A stretch of 64,000 bases of DNA from Parabacteroides johnsonii DSM 18315 (GTDB lineage: Bacteria; Bacteroidota; Bacteroidia; Bacteroidales; Tannerellaceae): the NCBI RefSeq assembly GCF_025151045.1, contig NZ_CP102285.1, positions 2,976,001 to 3,040,000 on the forward strand, given 5' to 3'. A model generated the notes under the pieces. That model made no database searches, was not told the DNA's origin, and saw only the letters and a list, made by a program, of their open reading frames with translations. Each line of letters begins with the position of its first letter. Within the stretch, counting starts at the first letter, position 1. Made by a program: the position numbers and the translations under genes. Of the stretch, positions 15,334 to 23,414 are shown one piece after another.

Positions 15334-16560
15334 TTAGGTGGTTTTAGTAGAGAAGCTCTCCCGTACATTCTGCATATCTCGGAGAATACTTTGGTCTAAT
15401 ACTTTTGCGTATCGCTGCGTCATTTTTGTATTGGTATGACCGAGCATTTTGGCTACATTTTCCAATGATACATTGTTAGCTAAAGCGACAACGGTCGAAA
15501 ATGTATGTCGTCCGGTATGCGTGGTTAGATTCTTCTTGATACTGCATAAATCAGCAATTTCTTTCAAGTAATTGTTTAGCTTTTGGTTGCATGGAACAGG
15601 TAACAATGTTCCTTTCTTTTTCGCCAGTGGATGCCCATCGTATTTCTCCAATATGGCTAAAGGTATATCCAAAAGAGGGATGTTGCACATGACTTTAGTT
15701 TTCTGTCTTGCTTTCCTAATCCATAAATTTCCCTGATTATCAGATACGAGATGTTCTGCTTTTAATTCTGATACATCTATGAAAGCTAACCCCGTGAAGC
15801 ATTGGAATAGAAAAATATCACGTACTAAATCTAAACGAGGAATATCAAAAACTTTGTTTTGCATAGTTTCTAATTCTTCTTTGGTTAGAAACTCTTTGTG
15901 TACTTCCTGCTCGTGGAAACGGATATTGATAAACGGGTCTTTCTCCATCCAATCATTCGCTAATGCCATGTTTGTGATTTTCTTCACTACCTTCATATAA
16001 CGGATTACTGTATTCTCCTGCAAGTCCTTCCTTGTTTTCAGGAAATGAATATAGTCCTGAATGATGGCATGGCTTATTTCTTTCATGGGAATATCCTTTA
16101 GGTGATACTTTTTCAAAGCCATCTCTTTGAAATACCGTAGGCAAGTATCAAACCGGGAGATAGTTACTTTTGCATAATCCTTGCCAATCAACTCACGACA
16201 TTTGTCATTATGTTCCTGAAAAACTTCAAAGAACATTAGATGCTTTTCATCCAGTCCGAGAAAGCGTCTTTTAATCTCCATCGGATTGATAAGTTTATTT
16301 TCATCTTCCAAAGTTCGATGAATATCGTACAGGCGCAGTTTAACTGATTCTAGATAACGGTTTATCTCTACTGATTTAGCGTCTTTGCCTGTACACCGTT
16401 CCTTAGCTTGCGACCAAAGTTCAGGCTTAACGGTTCTTTTTAGCTGCATTTCAGCTAATTGCCCTTGAATTGTTATCCGCAACATGATAGGTGTCTCACC
16501 TGACTTTACTGTTCTTGTTTTGCGGATGAAGAACAGCACGTTGAAAGTCTGTCGTTTCAT
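15334..16560 (-). CDS. Tyrosine recombinase/integrase of element B
   Basis: 408 residues. Shows the catalytic GRHTF, LGHTNTKMTQRYAK block with the active tyrosine. The first arginine position is replaced (FTGLAFIDV), as in IntDOT-type enzymes. Closely similar along its whole length to the integrase at 27026-28246, and its first codons are duplicated at 3546-3598. It lies beside the right att core and would recombine at the 3' end of tRNA-Phe. Confidence 0.95.
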   Translation of the reverse strand: MKRQTFNVLFFIRKTRTVKSGETPIMLRITIQGQLAEMQLKRTVKPELWSQAKERCTGKDAKSVEINRYLESVKLRLYDIHRTLEDENKLINPMEIKRRFLGLDEKHLMFFEVFQEHNDKCRELIGKDYAKVTISRFDTCLRYFKEMALKKYHLKDIPMKEISHAIIQDYIHFLKTRKDLQENTVIRYMKVVKKITNMALANDWMEKDPFINIRFHEQEVHKEFLTKEELETMQNKVFDIPRLDLVRDIFLFQCFTGLAFIDVSELKAEHLVSDNQGNLWIRKARQKTKVMCNIPLLDIPLAILEKYDGHPLAKKKGTLLPVPCNQKLNNYLKEIADLCSIKKNLTTHTGRHTFSTVVALANNVSLENVAKMLGHTNTKMTQRYAKVLDQSILRDMQNVRESFSTKTT

Positions 16561-16809
16561 ACTTCAAAAAATTAATGTTTAAAGTTACTGAATCGTGCAG
16601 AATAGCAGGAATTAAACGATAAGACAATCAACGACTTATGGTACAATTCGTGGACACTTTTTTCGAGACTAAAATTGTCCACGATTTAGCACAGCGAAAG
16701 TGCGTAATTCTGCCCAAAATATGCGGATTAGGGGAAAAAGAAAATCCCTGAAATGTTTAATTTTCAGGGATTTACCAAATTTGAAGTCTTTTAAAAGTGG
16801 TGCCACCAG
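16511..16809. repeat. Long direct repeat, right copy (integrase 5' end plus att core)
   Basis: Right-hand partner of 3546-3843. Contains the start of the element B integrase, its upstream region with the GTGGACA/TGTCCAC inverted repeat, the TCCCTGAAA/TTTCAGGGA-type hairpin and the att core. Confidence 0.9.
16793..16809. repeat. Attachment-site core between elements B and A
   Basis: AAAAGTGGTGCCACCAG. It is at once the right end of element B and the left end of element A. The AACCGA/TCGGTT hairpin right after it begins element A. Confidence 0.85.
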
Positions 16810-17197
16810 CAACCGAAAATCGGTTTGTATAGCACTATTTTTCAATAAGTTATATCTTTATTACGATGTTAGTCCCTTGAATAAGGTTTTCACAACTTTG
16901 CACCGTTCAACACAATTTTGTGTTTCAGGTTCGATTTCTGCGTGCAAAGGTAGGCATTTATTTGGAATTATCAATATCTCCAAGAAGTTTTTTTAGCCTT
17001 TAGTATATTTTCAAATGCTACATTACCTTCTATGGAAACGAAAATAAAAACATTATTTACTGAATAACAAATATTTAGAGAATTCATAAGAATAAAGGGT
17101 AACGATATAGAAATGAGCGAAATTCTCTAATTTGCCTTATATTTCCATTGTTCCAAATAACTTTTTCACAAATATAGCACATTTTTTCGCATGAATA
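16810..17197. other. Non-coding left end of element A
   Basis: About 390 bp without a supported gene. Holds an AACCGA/TCGGTT hairpin adjoining the core and a 16-bp sequence (16871-16886) repeated near the other end of the element. Confidence 0.45.
16871..16886. repeat. Subterminal 16-bp direct repeat, left copy
   Basis: AGTCCCTTGAATAAGG, identical and in the same orientation at 28375-28390. Its position near both ends of element A suggests an integrase arm-type or excisionase site. Confidence 0.6.
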
Positions 17198-17213
17198 TAC
17201 TTACTACTAAGTA
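17198..17213. promoter_or_regulatory. TetR operator upstream of tetR in element A
   Basis: TACTTACTACTAAGTA, a 6-bp inverted repeat with a 4-bp spacer, lies just upstream of the -7 box. Its twin at 17800-17815 differs only in the spacer. Confidence 0.7.
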
Positions 17214-17221
17214 AAATCAAT

Positions 17222-17229
17222 TATCTTTG
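17222..17229 (+). promoter_or_regulatory. -7 box, probable leaderless promoter of tetR
   Basis: TATCTTTG, a perfect consensus box, ends 4 nt before the ATG at 17234. Transcription should begin at or almost at the start codon. Confidence 0.6.
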
Positions 17230-17233
17230 CGGC

Positions 17234-17779
17234 ATGAATGATACAAGAAATGAAATAATTCGTTTGGGAAGTGAATTAATCCGCTCTATCGGATATAATG
17301 CTTTTAGCTATGCTGATATATCCAAAGCATTGGGTATAAAGAATGCGGCAATTCATTATTATTTTCCTTCTAAATCTGATTTAGGTGTGGAAATCATTCA
17401 ACGTAACATTTATGCTTTTAAAGAATTGGTGGATAGTTGGAAAAAGCTGGATTATAGAAAACAATTCTATAATTACGTTCACATGCACGATAGTTTTGTT
17501 GAAAATCATTGGGTTTGTGTGGTTGGAGCACTTTCGCCCTCTTTTGATACATTACCTGAAAATATGCAGAAAAAATTACGAGAATTGGTGAATCTTATTC
17601 TTAAATGGCTTACAGACTTATTGGAAGTTGGTTTGCAAACCAAAGTTTTTTCATTTAATGAACAGCCACAAATTAAAGCATATATGGTTCATTCAGCCTT
17701 ACTATCTTCTTTGCAAATGAATAAAGTTCTTAGAAATGATGTATATAAGTCAATTCAGGCAGGATTATTAAGCATTTAA
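17234..17779 (+). CDS. TetR-family regulator of the FabH cargo
   Basis: 181 residues. The N-terminal HTH is YADISKALGIKNAAIHYYFPSKSDLGVEII, a clear TetR signature. A pair of matching operators, one before this gene and one before the FabH-like gene, indicates that it represses itself and its neighbour. The C-terminal ligand domain has no recognised specificity. AT-rich codon use marks it as cargo. Confidence 0.85.
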   Translation: MNDTRNEIIRLGSELIRSIGYNAFSYADISKALGIKNAAIHYYFPSKSDLGVEIIQRNIYAFKELVDSWKKLDYRKQFYNYVHMHDSFVENHWVCVVGALSPSFDTLPENMQKKLRELVNLILKWLTDLLEVGLQTKVFSFNEQPQIKAYMVHSALLSSLQMNKVLRNDVYKSIQAGLLSI

Positions 17780-17799
17780 TTTTTTTTGCCCTAATAACT

Positions 17800-17815
17800 T
17801 ACTTACTAATAAGTA
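17800..17815. promoter_or_regulatory. TetR operator upstream of the FabH-like gene
   Basis: TACTTACTAATAAGTA lies 5 bp before the ATG at 17821, so a bound regulator would block transcription or initiation. Same arms as 17198-17213. Confidence 0.7.
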
Positions 17816-17820
17816 TAAAT

Positions 17821-18807
17821 ATGAATGCAATAATTAATTCGATTGGGATTTATCATCCAAAACAAAAAGTGTATAATTCGTTTTTTGAGAAAAGATTAGA
17901 AACTTCTGATAAATGGATTAAAGAAAGGACAGGCATAGAGAGTCGTTTTTTTGCAGCTACGGATGAATATACAAGTGATATGTGTATAAAAGCTGCATTA
18001 AATCTTTCATCTGTTTACAATAAAAATTTAAGCGATGTTGATTTTATAATAGTTGCTACTACAACTCCAGACCAAATTGTTCCAAGTGTCGCAAGCCAAG
18101 TTCAAACACGTTTAAAAATTCCACATGCAGGAGCAATAGATATATCATCTGCCTGCGCTGGATTTTGTAATGGTTTAATATTAGCAAAGGGATTGATTGC
18201 CGCAGGAACTCATAAGAAAATTTTAGTTTTTGGAGCTGATACATTGTCCAAAGTAACAGATTTTACAGATAGAAATACCTGCATATTATTTGGAGATGCA
18301 GCAGGAGTAGTTATTGTTGAACAATCAGAAGAAAATTGTTTATTAGAAACAATAACAGAAACAAATGGAGAATTTGGAAAAGACCTTTACCTAACAAATC
18401 AAAAAAACTTAATTAATGATGAAGAGGTCATTGCTAATAATAAGCTACATCAAAATGGAAGAGTTGTATATAAATGGGCAATACAAACATTATCGTATGG
18501 GTTAAAATCTTTAGCAAGAAAAAATTGTATCGCCTTAGATGAAGTGTCGTTTTTCTTGCCTCACAGTGCAAACTATAGATTGTTAGAAGCAGTGTTTCAT
18601 GAATTAAAAATACCTATGGATAAATGTTTAGACAGTGTTAGAGAATATGGGAACACCTCTGCCGCTTCTATACCTTTGGCATGGTATAATGGTATTATGA
18701 GTGGAAAGATACAGAAAAATGATATTTTATTACTTATGGGATTTGGGGGTGGTTTTACTTATGGTGGTATTGGCATTAAAAATCAGATAGAAAACAAATA
18801 TGTATGA
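17821..18807 (+). CDS. 3-oxoacyl-ACP synthase III (FabH-like), mobile cargo
   Basis: 328 residues. The Cys-His-Asn triad is intact: C112 in SSACAGF, H248 in LPHSANYR and N278 in YGNTSAAS. The glycine-rich GFGGGFTYGG tail is present. KASIII enzymes condense acyl-CoA with malonyl-ACP to start fatty-acid or specialised acyl synthesis. As no other fatty-acid or polyketide genes accompany it, a plausible role is to replace or bypass the host FabH under inducing conditions. That is inference; the acyl substrate is unknown. Confidence 0.85.
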   Translation: MNAIINSIGIYHPKQKVYNSFFEKRLETSDKWIKERTGIESRFFAATDEYTSDMCIKAALNLSSVYNKNLSDVDFIIVATTTPDQIVPSVASQVQTRLKIPHAGAIDISSACAGFCNGLILAKGLIAAGTHKKILVFGADTLSKVTDFTDRNTCILFGDAAGVVIVEQSEENCLLETITETNGEFGKDLYLTNQKNLINDEEVIANNKLHQNGRVVYKWAIQTLSYGLKSLARKNCIALDEVSFFLPHSANYRLLEAVFHELKIPMDKCLDSVREYGNTSAASIPLAWYNGIMSGKIQKNDILLLMGFGGGFTYGGIGIKNQIENKYV

Positions 18808-18822
18808 ATATGTTTTTAATAT

Positions 18823-19062
18823 ATGGATAATGTATTACAACAGAGATTTTTTCAGCTATTGTTGGAATGCTCACAACGCAATGTTTCCAAACATGAATTA
18901 GTGGAAGCACTTAACGAATTGGCTACACATGTAGCCAATTTTAGTATCAATGAACAGGATTACAGCGTTTTGCTCCGCTATTTTTCTTTTGGTTTACACC
19001 GTCTTAAATCGTACCGTGTACGGTTTAAGCAAGAAAAAAATGCCCTATTTGCATCTAATTGA
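18823..19062 (+). CDS. Small protein of the RteC-like module
   Basis: 79 residues, helical (FFQLLLECSQRNVSKHELVEALNELATHV). It overlaps the next gene by 23 nt, so the two are coupled. Probable counterpart of 10031-10264 in element B. No domain recognised; may be the N-terminal half of a split RteC protein. Confidence 0.55.
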   Translation: MDNVLQQRFFQLLLECSQRNVSKHELVEALNELATHVANFSINEQDYSVLLRYFSFGLHRLKSYRVRFKQEKNALFASN

Positions 19063-19435
19063 TGAAGCAATAGGACTTTTAAACACCGAAATACGTCTTA
19101 TAGAGTGGCGTATCAAGTACCCGGAACAACTACAGCAACGTGTTAATAAGCAATCTCTTTCCCCTCTTTTTCTCGCAGACAAAACAACCCTTATCAACAT
19201 CATGGAAATGGTAAGCGGTTTGTTCCTCTCAAAAGACATCGTATATCAGAACGGTAAGCCCGCCTATTTGGTGGACTTATCCAAAGGGTTTGAATGGCTG
19301 TTCAACATCAAGATAGGCGACTGTTACCAAAAACATGAGGACGTGATAAAACGAAAGCCGGGCAAACTGACCGGATTTCTTAATGGACTGGCAGACCTTA
19401 TCAAAAAGGAACATGACAAGAAAGGGTATAGATAA
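19040..19435 (+). CDS. RteC-like regulatory protein
   Basis: 131 residues from the ATG at 19040 (MPYLHLIDEAIGLLNTEI). Homologous to 9631-10011 over its whole length: LIEWRIKYPE, a central GLFLSKDIVYQNGKPAYLVDLSKGFEWLFNIKIG block, and a C-terminal RKPGKLTGFLNGLADLI. Resembles the C-terminal RteC domain, which activates excision genes in CTnDOT. Second gene of the three-gene module. Confidence 0.7.
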   Translation: MPYLHLIDEAIGLLNTEIRLIEWRIKYPEQLQQRVNKQSLSPLFLADKTTLINIMEMVSGLFLSKDIVYQNGKPAYLVDLSKGFEWLFNIKIGDCYQKHEDVIKRKPGKLTGFLNGLADLIKKEHDKKGYR

Positions 19436-19517
19436 TCAGTGACTTATGATTTATTTATAGGGGATTCCATTAGTTCCCCCGTAATTTCTTTGCGCTTGTT
19501 TTCTGAACTTTGCTTCA

Positions 19518-19529
19518 TCAATCGATTGA
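19518..19529. promoter_or_regulatory. Palindromic operator TCAATCGATTGA, copy in element A
   Basis: Same 12-bp palindrome, within the block TCATCAATCGATTGACA, as at 9509-9520. Lies 36 bp before the HTH gene at 19566, just after a GAACTTTG near-consensus -7 box. Confidence 0.65.
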
Positions 19530-19565
19530 CAAACAATAATGTATAATCAGAAAAATGAAGCAATC

Positions 19566-19898
19566 ATGTATATAGACAATGACGATTTCAGCGCATGGAT
19601 GCAGAAGCTGTACACCAAACTGGAAGAACTCTGCAAGGATGTACGGGTACTGCGCAATGCCGACAGGGTACTGCCCGAAGATGACAACCTGCTGGATAAT
19701 CAAGACTTGTGCCTGCTATTCAAAGTGAGTATCAAGACCCTGCAACGTTACCGGGCTATCGGTGCGCTGCCATACTTCACAATCAGCGGAAAGGTGTACT
19801 ACAAGGCTTCCGATGTCCGGGAGTTCATCAAGGAACGGTTTAGTGTTACCACCTTGCGCCAGTTCGAGAAAGAACACTGCACGAAGAAAAAGAAGTGA
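19566..19898 (+). CDS. Helix-turn-helix protein, paralogue of 9143-9475
   Basis: 110 residues from the ATG at 19566, chosen because MYIDNDDFSAWMQKLYTKLEEL aligns with the start of the 110-residue protein in element B. DNA-binding part: LDNQDLCLLFKVSIKTLQRYRAIGALPYFTISGKVYYKASDV. Third gene of the RteC-like module. Confidence 0.8.
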   Translation: MYIDNDDFSAWMQKLYTKLEELCKDVRVLRNADRVLPEDDNLLDNQDLCLLFKVSIKTLQRYRAIGALPYFTISGKVYYKASDVREFIKERFSVTTLRQFEKEHCTKKKK

Positions 19899-19901
19899 AT
19901 T

Positions 19902-19933
19902 AAAAAGCCGGGGCGGTTCTGCTCCGGCTTTGC
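19902..19933. terminator. Bidirectional terminator
   Basis: AAAAAGCCGGGGC and GCTCCGGCTTT form a strong stem with A and T flanks, between the convergent HTH gene and the mobilization gene that ends at 19940. Confidence 0.75.
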
Positions 19934-19939
19934 TTTGGT

Positions 19940-20665
19940 TTATGGCTTGCCCAACTTGTCGGCTTGCTCCTTTAGCTGCTTGGCTTGCTCGTTTAACAGC
20001 CTTGCCCGTTCCAACGCTTCCGCCTGTTTCCTGCTACGGTATTCGAAGCCTTTCACCGAATCGGTCAGGCGTCGGATGAAAGCGTTATCCCGCTCCCGGC
20101 TGAACTTTGTTTCCAGCAAATCAAGGCTGCTACCGTCTGACTTTCCTTTCATCAGGATATAGCGGTATTTTATATCATTGTCTTGTAACCGCTGCATCCG
20201 TTCCGTGAAACGAACATTCAGGATTAGCGAAGTGATACAGATAATAAACCCTGCTGAAAGAAGAAAGAACTTAGGTTTCAAATAGGGAGTTCCCCGGTAT
20301 GTCAGTTTACCGTACCATGAAACGGGCGTTGCTTCTCCGGTCGGTGTATCATCAGCCGGGAACAACACTTTTAACTGCTCCTTGAAATATCGGTGCGAGG
20401 TCACGATAAGCCCCTTTATATCTTCAAGGTCTTGTTTTTGATTCTCGGACTGCCCTTTTCTGATATTGCCGATTTGGTTTAGAATCTCCTGCACCGTATT
20501 TTCAGGGATGCCGGATTTGCCCTGCATATCCGAAATGCGCTGTTCGATAACGTCCAGTCGGTTAATCGTTTCCTCTCGGCTGGCTGGCGTGACCTGCTTC
20601 TCTTGCCGTTCTTTCAGTTCTGTAACCATAGAGAGAAGCCCCTCCAAAATTAAATTATCTTCCAT
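19940..20665 (-). CDS. Mobilization-associated membrane protein
   Basis: 241 residues. A helical N-terminal half (MVTELKERQEKQ to LNQIGNIRKGQ) is followed by a single transmembrane helix (KFFLLSAGFIICITSLILNV, about residues 145-165) and a charged C-terminal coiled coil. It lies 3 nt downstream of the relaxase gene and is typical of the third mob gene in NBU-like elements. It may tether the relaxosome to the helper machinery (inference). Confidence 0.65.
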   Translation of the reverse strand: MEDNLILEGLLSMVTELKERQEKQVTPASREETINRLDVIEQRISDMQGKSGIPENTVQEILNQIGNIRKGQSENQKQDLEDIKGLIVTSHRYFKEQLKVLFPADDTPTGEATPVSWYGKLTYRGTPYLKPKFFLLSAGFIICITSLILNVRFTERMQRLQDNDIKYRYILMKGKSDGSSLDLLETKFSRERDNAFIRRLTDSVKGFEYRSRKQAEALERARLLNEQAKQLKEQADKLGKP

Positions 20666-20668
20666 GTC

Positions 20669-21592
20669 CTATAATTTTAAGTGTCGTTTCTTTTTCCTCT
20701 TTTTTCTTTCATCGGGATTGTCGGGCGTTTCATCAGCCGGAGAGGATGAAGCGGAGAACAGACCGCCCAAGCCTACCAGTAACGGACTGTCGGCTTTGCC
20801 CGGTGTCTGCGCTGGCTCCTGAACAGGTGTGGAAATCGTCTGTCGGTTGTTTCGGGCAGTGTTCAGTCCTGCATCCCCGAAACATTTATCCAGTTTGGAA
20901 AAACTGAAACTGCGGTCTATCTCCGAACCCTTGAACGTGTATTCGCCTTTGGAAAAGGATATGCCCTGCACTTTGCCAGTCTGTCCTTTGTACTTGAACT
21001 GGATAGTAATACCCTTTTCCACCAGCCGGGTTTGTAACTGCTGCCAGTTCTTGGACTTCCCGATTTCATCCTTTACGGCATTGTAAATCTCGTATTTGGA
21101 TTTGTCCGGCTCTCTCAAACGGCATTGCTTTACATGTTCCTTGCCTTTAGCGAAATAAAGCCCGTGTTTGGCTTTCAGCTTCTTGCATACCTGCTCGTTG
21201 CGGTACATGTCGTTCCTGTCCGAAATGGTCTTACCGTTGTTGTCTATGCGGTTGAACACGATATGCACGTGCGGATGTTCCCGGTCTTGGTGGCGCACGA
21301 TGATGTACTGTGTATCGGTGATTTTCATTTCACGCATGTACTCCTGTGCAAGCTGTATCATTTTCCCGTCTGTCAGCTTGGGTGCGTCCACCGGGGAATA
21401 GCTTAGCGCAATATGTCCGACAGGCTTTTTCAGGTCGGGGTTCATCCCGGCTTGCAGTATGAAACTGCGTATGATGTCCCGGTTGTTTTCCGCCAACACT
21501 CCCTCCGCATGGAGCAAAGCCGCCTGTTCCTTGCCGAGTACATAGTTTACGCAGCCCTTAAACCCGCTTCCCTTTTTTATTTTTCCAATCAT
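20669..21592 (-). CDS. MOB-P type relaxase/mobilization nuclease
   Basis: 307 residues. Tyr17 in KGCVNYVLG and the HPHVHIVFNRID metal-binding motif at residues 106-117 are the relaxase signatures. The protein should nick oriT covalently through the tyrosine and pilot the strand out. It overlaps the 3' end of the mobC-like gene by 35 nt. The C-terminal tail is Lys/Arg-rich. Confidence 0.9.
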   Translation of the reverse strand: MIGKIKKGSGFKGCVNYVLGKEQAALLHAEGVLAENNRDIIRSFILQAGMNPDLKKPVGHIALSYSPVDAPKLTDGKMIQLAQEYMREMKITDTQYIIVRHQDREHPHVHIVFNRIDNNGKTISDRNDMYRNEQVCKKLKAKHGLYFAKGKEHVKQCRLREPDKSKYEIYNAVKDEIGKSKNWQQLQTRLVEKGITIQFKYKGQTGKVQGISFSKGEYTFKGSEIDRSFSFSKLDKCFGDAGLNTARNNRQTISTPVQEPAQTPGKADSPLLVGLGGLFSASSSPADETPDNPDERKKRKKKRHLKL

Positions 21593-21941
21593 CCGACAAC
21601 TGGTTTATGATTTCAATAATCCTGTTTTTGAGTTTCACCAGTTCCACTGCTACCAGTGCGAACCCTCCGGCATTCGCCCGGTGCGCCAGTTGGTTGATGT
21701 TGTTGGCTTCGCCTGCCAGCTTGCGGATAGTGTCCGCATCCTGCCTGTTCAGCCGGGGCGTTACCTCTGCCGAAACAACCGCCTGCCGGACGTACTCGCT
21801 GACGCACAGCCCGGCTTCGGCGGCTCGCTTCCTGATTGCGTAGAACTGTAACTCGGTCAGCTTCGTGCTGACTACCCGGTTCTGCTTGTCTATCCGGCTT
21901 TTTGCCGGGCGACCTCCCGTTTTGTCCCTTATCTCTGTCAT
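21558..21941 (-). CDS. MobC-like relaxosome accessory protein
   Basis: 127 residues. VVSTKLTELQFYAIRKRAAEAGLCVSEYVRQAVV is a ribbon-helix-helix-type segment, and the C-terminal part (IRKLAGEANNINQLAHRANAGG) is the MobC family signature. It binds near the nick and helps open the origin. First gene of the mob operon, with a hairpin-rich region upstream. Confidence 0.85.
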   Translation of the reverse strand: MTEIRDKTGGRPAKSRIDKQNRVVSTKLTELQFYAIRKRAAEAGLCVSEYVRQAVVSAEVTPRLNRQDADTIRKLAGEANNINQLAHRANAGGFALVAVELVKLKNRIIEIINQLSDDWKNKKGKRV

Positions 21942-22097
21942 ACGTTTTTACTTATAGCTGGTATCTTAAAAATTGCGACCAACGGGAGAAATTTTCTTTG
22001 CTGTCAGGCAAAGCAAGGTGTTTCGGTAAACCGAAACATAACCTTGCTCTCCCTAATCACACAGCCTGCCGTCTGTTCATGCCGCCAGTCTTGCAGG
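21942..22097. other. Candidate oriT region of element A
   Basis: Directly upstream of mobC. Contains CTTTGC/GCAAAG (21996-22013) and a nested hairpin: GCAAGGT (22013-22019) with ACCTTGC (22041-22047) around TTTCGGT/ACCGAAA (22021-22036). Position and structure fit an origin of transfer. Confidence 0.6.
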
Positions 22098-23078
22098 TCA
22101 CATCCTTAGCCCTCTCTTTCTTTTTTCACCCGGATTTTGTCTGTTATCCTGCTCCGGCTTGGGCTTGTCGGTAACTGTCAAGTCTTGGGATTGTTTCACT
22201 TTAAGGCTACGCAAATAGTCGTTCAGGTCATTGTGACCGCTGTACAGGTATGATGCGTCACGGACACGCCATTTGTATTCCTGCCTTATGGCTTCAACCG
22301 CTTTCCTGCCTGCCTCGTCATTGTCAAGCATACAATGTATATGCCCGTAACCAGCCAACGGATATAAGGCTTTATCCGTGTTGGCGGTGGAGTTCAGGAT
22401 AACGTAGTCCTGCCAGTCGGTGCAGGGCATATCCGGGCTTTTCTGTTGCCGGATAGTGAGGAACGAGAGGAAATCCAAAAAGCCCTCGAACACGAAACAG
22501 GTATCTCTCGGCTCTCCCTGCTGCCGTATATGGGTAATGTCTTTCGATGTGCTGCCCTTGAAACGGGGATTGCGGAGTTCGTAACCTCCTGAATCATTCC
22601 TGAACGCCAGCGCAAAATAAGGCTTGCCACCGATGCGGTAATACATTTCCTGCACGTATGGGGCTGCCGTTCCGGGAGAAATTCCCCTTTCCTGCAAATA
22701 GCGCATGAGTGCCGGATTCTGTAACGGCTGTATTCTTCTTATTTCTATCGGGCTGGCTGCTTGCCTTTTCGTGTCCCTTTCGGGCAGGTCTTTCCCGTGA
22801 AAGGAAAAAGAGGCGGTGTTGCCCTGTTCCAGTCGGCAGATAGCGCCGTAGGCGTTGCACTGGTGCTGCTTCATCACAAGGTCGATGAGCGTCCCGCCCT
22901 CACCAGTTCCGTAGTCACACCATAGATTGGCGTTATAATCCACCTTAAAACTTGGCGTGTTGTCCTCCCGTAAGGGGCTGCGATACATGCCGTAGCTTCC
23001 TTTTTCCGTGACGGGCTGGATTCCCAAAGAGTTCAGGTAGTCTTTGATACTGATATTGTTGGCTTCCTTGTAGGTCAT
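22098..23078 (-). CDS. CHC2/TOPRIM DNA primase
   Basis: 326 residues. The N-terminal zinc-binding-like region (YRSPLREDNTPSFKVDYNANLWCDYGTGEGGTLIDLV) is of the DnaG/CHC2 type. A TOPRIM domain follows, with FEGFLDFLSFL and MLDNDEAGRKAVEAI containing the catalytic Glu and Asp residues. It probably primes replication of the excised or transferred single strand. The neighbouring helicase and iteron-like region complete a replication module. Confidence 0.85.
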   Translation of the reverse strand: MTYKEANNISIKDYLNSLGIQPVTEKGSYGMYRSPLREDNTPSFKVDYNANLWCDYGTGEGGTLIDLVMKQHQCNAYGAICRLEQGNTASFSFHGKDLPERDTKRQAASPIEIRRIQPLQNPALMRYLQERGISPGTAAPYVQEMYYRIGGKPYFALAFRNDSGGYELRNPRFKGSTSKDITHIRQQGEPRDTCFVFEGFLDFLSFLTIRQQKSPDMPCTDWQDYVILNSTANTDKALYPLAGYGHIHCMLDNDEAGRKAVEAIRQEYKWRVRDASYLYSGHNDLNDYLRSLKVKQSQDLTVTDKPKPEQDNRQNPGEKRKRGLRM

Positions 23079-23111
23079 AATCTTTATTTTTTGATGTTGA
23101 TAAATTGCAGT

Positions 23112-23392
23112 AGCACAGTAAGAAGTCAGTAAGAAGAAAAGTTACTATGTTTCTGCGCATAATTCTTTTTCTTTCAGCGGATTATCCCTTATGCAGTAAG
23201 ATAAGTAAGTTCTTTCTTCAAAAGAAGATAGAAATATAACCTTGATATTTTCTGCGTTTTTTCTTTTTCCAAACTTTTCCAAAAGTTTACGGTTTTATCT
23301 TACTGCTTACTGCGCCACTGTTAAATGTTTGATGTACAGACTATAAAGTAAAAAAATGCATCTTACTGTGGCGGTTACTGCGTTGCAGTAAT
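23112..23392. repeat. Iteron-like CAGTAAG repeats, candidate replication origin
   Basis: Six copies of CAGTAAG or its complement CTTACTG lie at 23116, 23127, 23194, 23299, 23306 and 23362, with variants at 23374 and 23386. The first two are spaced 11 bp, one helical turn. The AT-rich stretch between primase and helicase genes has no ORF. The layout resembles plasmid iterons, so the excised element may replicate from here. Confidence 0.55.
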
Positions 23393-23414
23393 AACCAATC
23401 GTAAAATGACCGTG

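Larger units (their letters stand above)
3844..16809. mobile_element. Integrative mobilizable element B (about 13 kb) at tRNA-Phe
   Basis: Bounded by att cores at 3827-3843 and 16793-16809, with its integrase (15334-16560) next to the right core. It contains a BfmA/BtgA plus DUF5712 mobilization pair, an RteC-like regulatory module, small helix-turn-helix proteins, a candidate defence cassette (4310-7203) and a TetR-nitroreductase group. There is no conjugation machinery of its own, so it should need a helper element to transfer. Base composition is visibly AT-richer than the chromosomal half. Confidence 0.85.

Noticed and set aside
16895-16950. tRNA-like stretch with GGTTCGATT near the left end of element A
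   Set aside because: No acceptor or anticodon stem can be formed around it.
17821-18807. Possible start of a polyketide or aryl-polyene cluster
   Set aside because: No acyl carrier protein, ketoreductase or other cluster gene is nearby; the next genes are mobilization-related.
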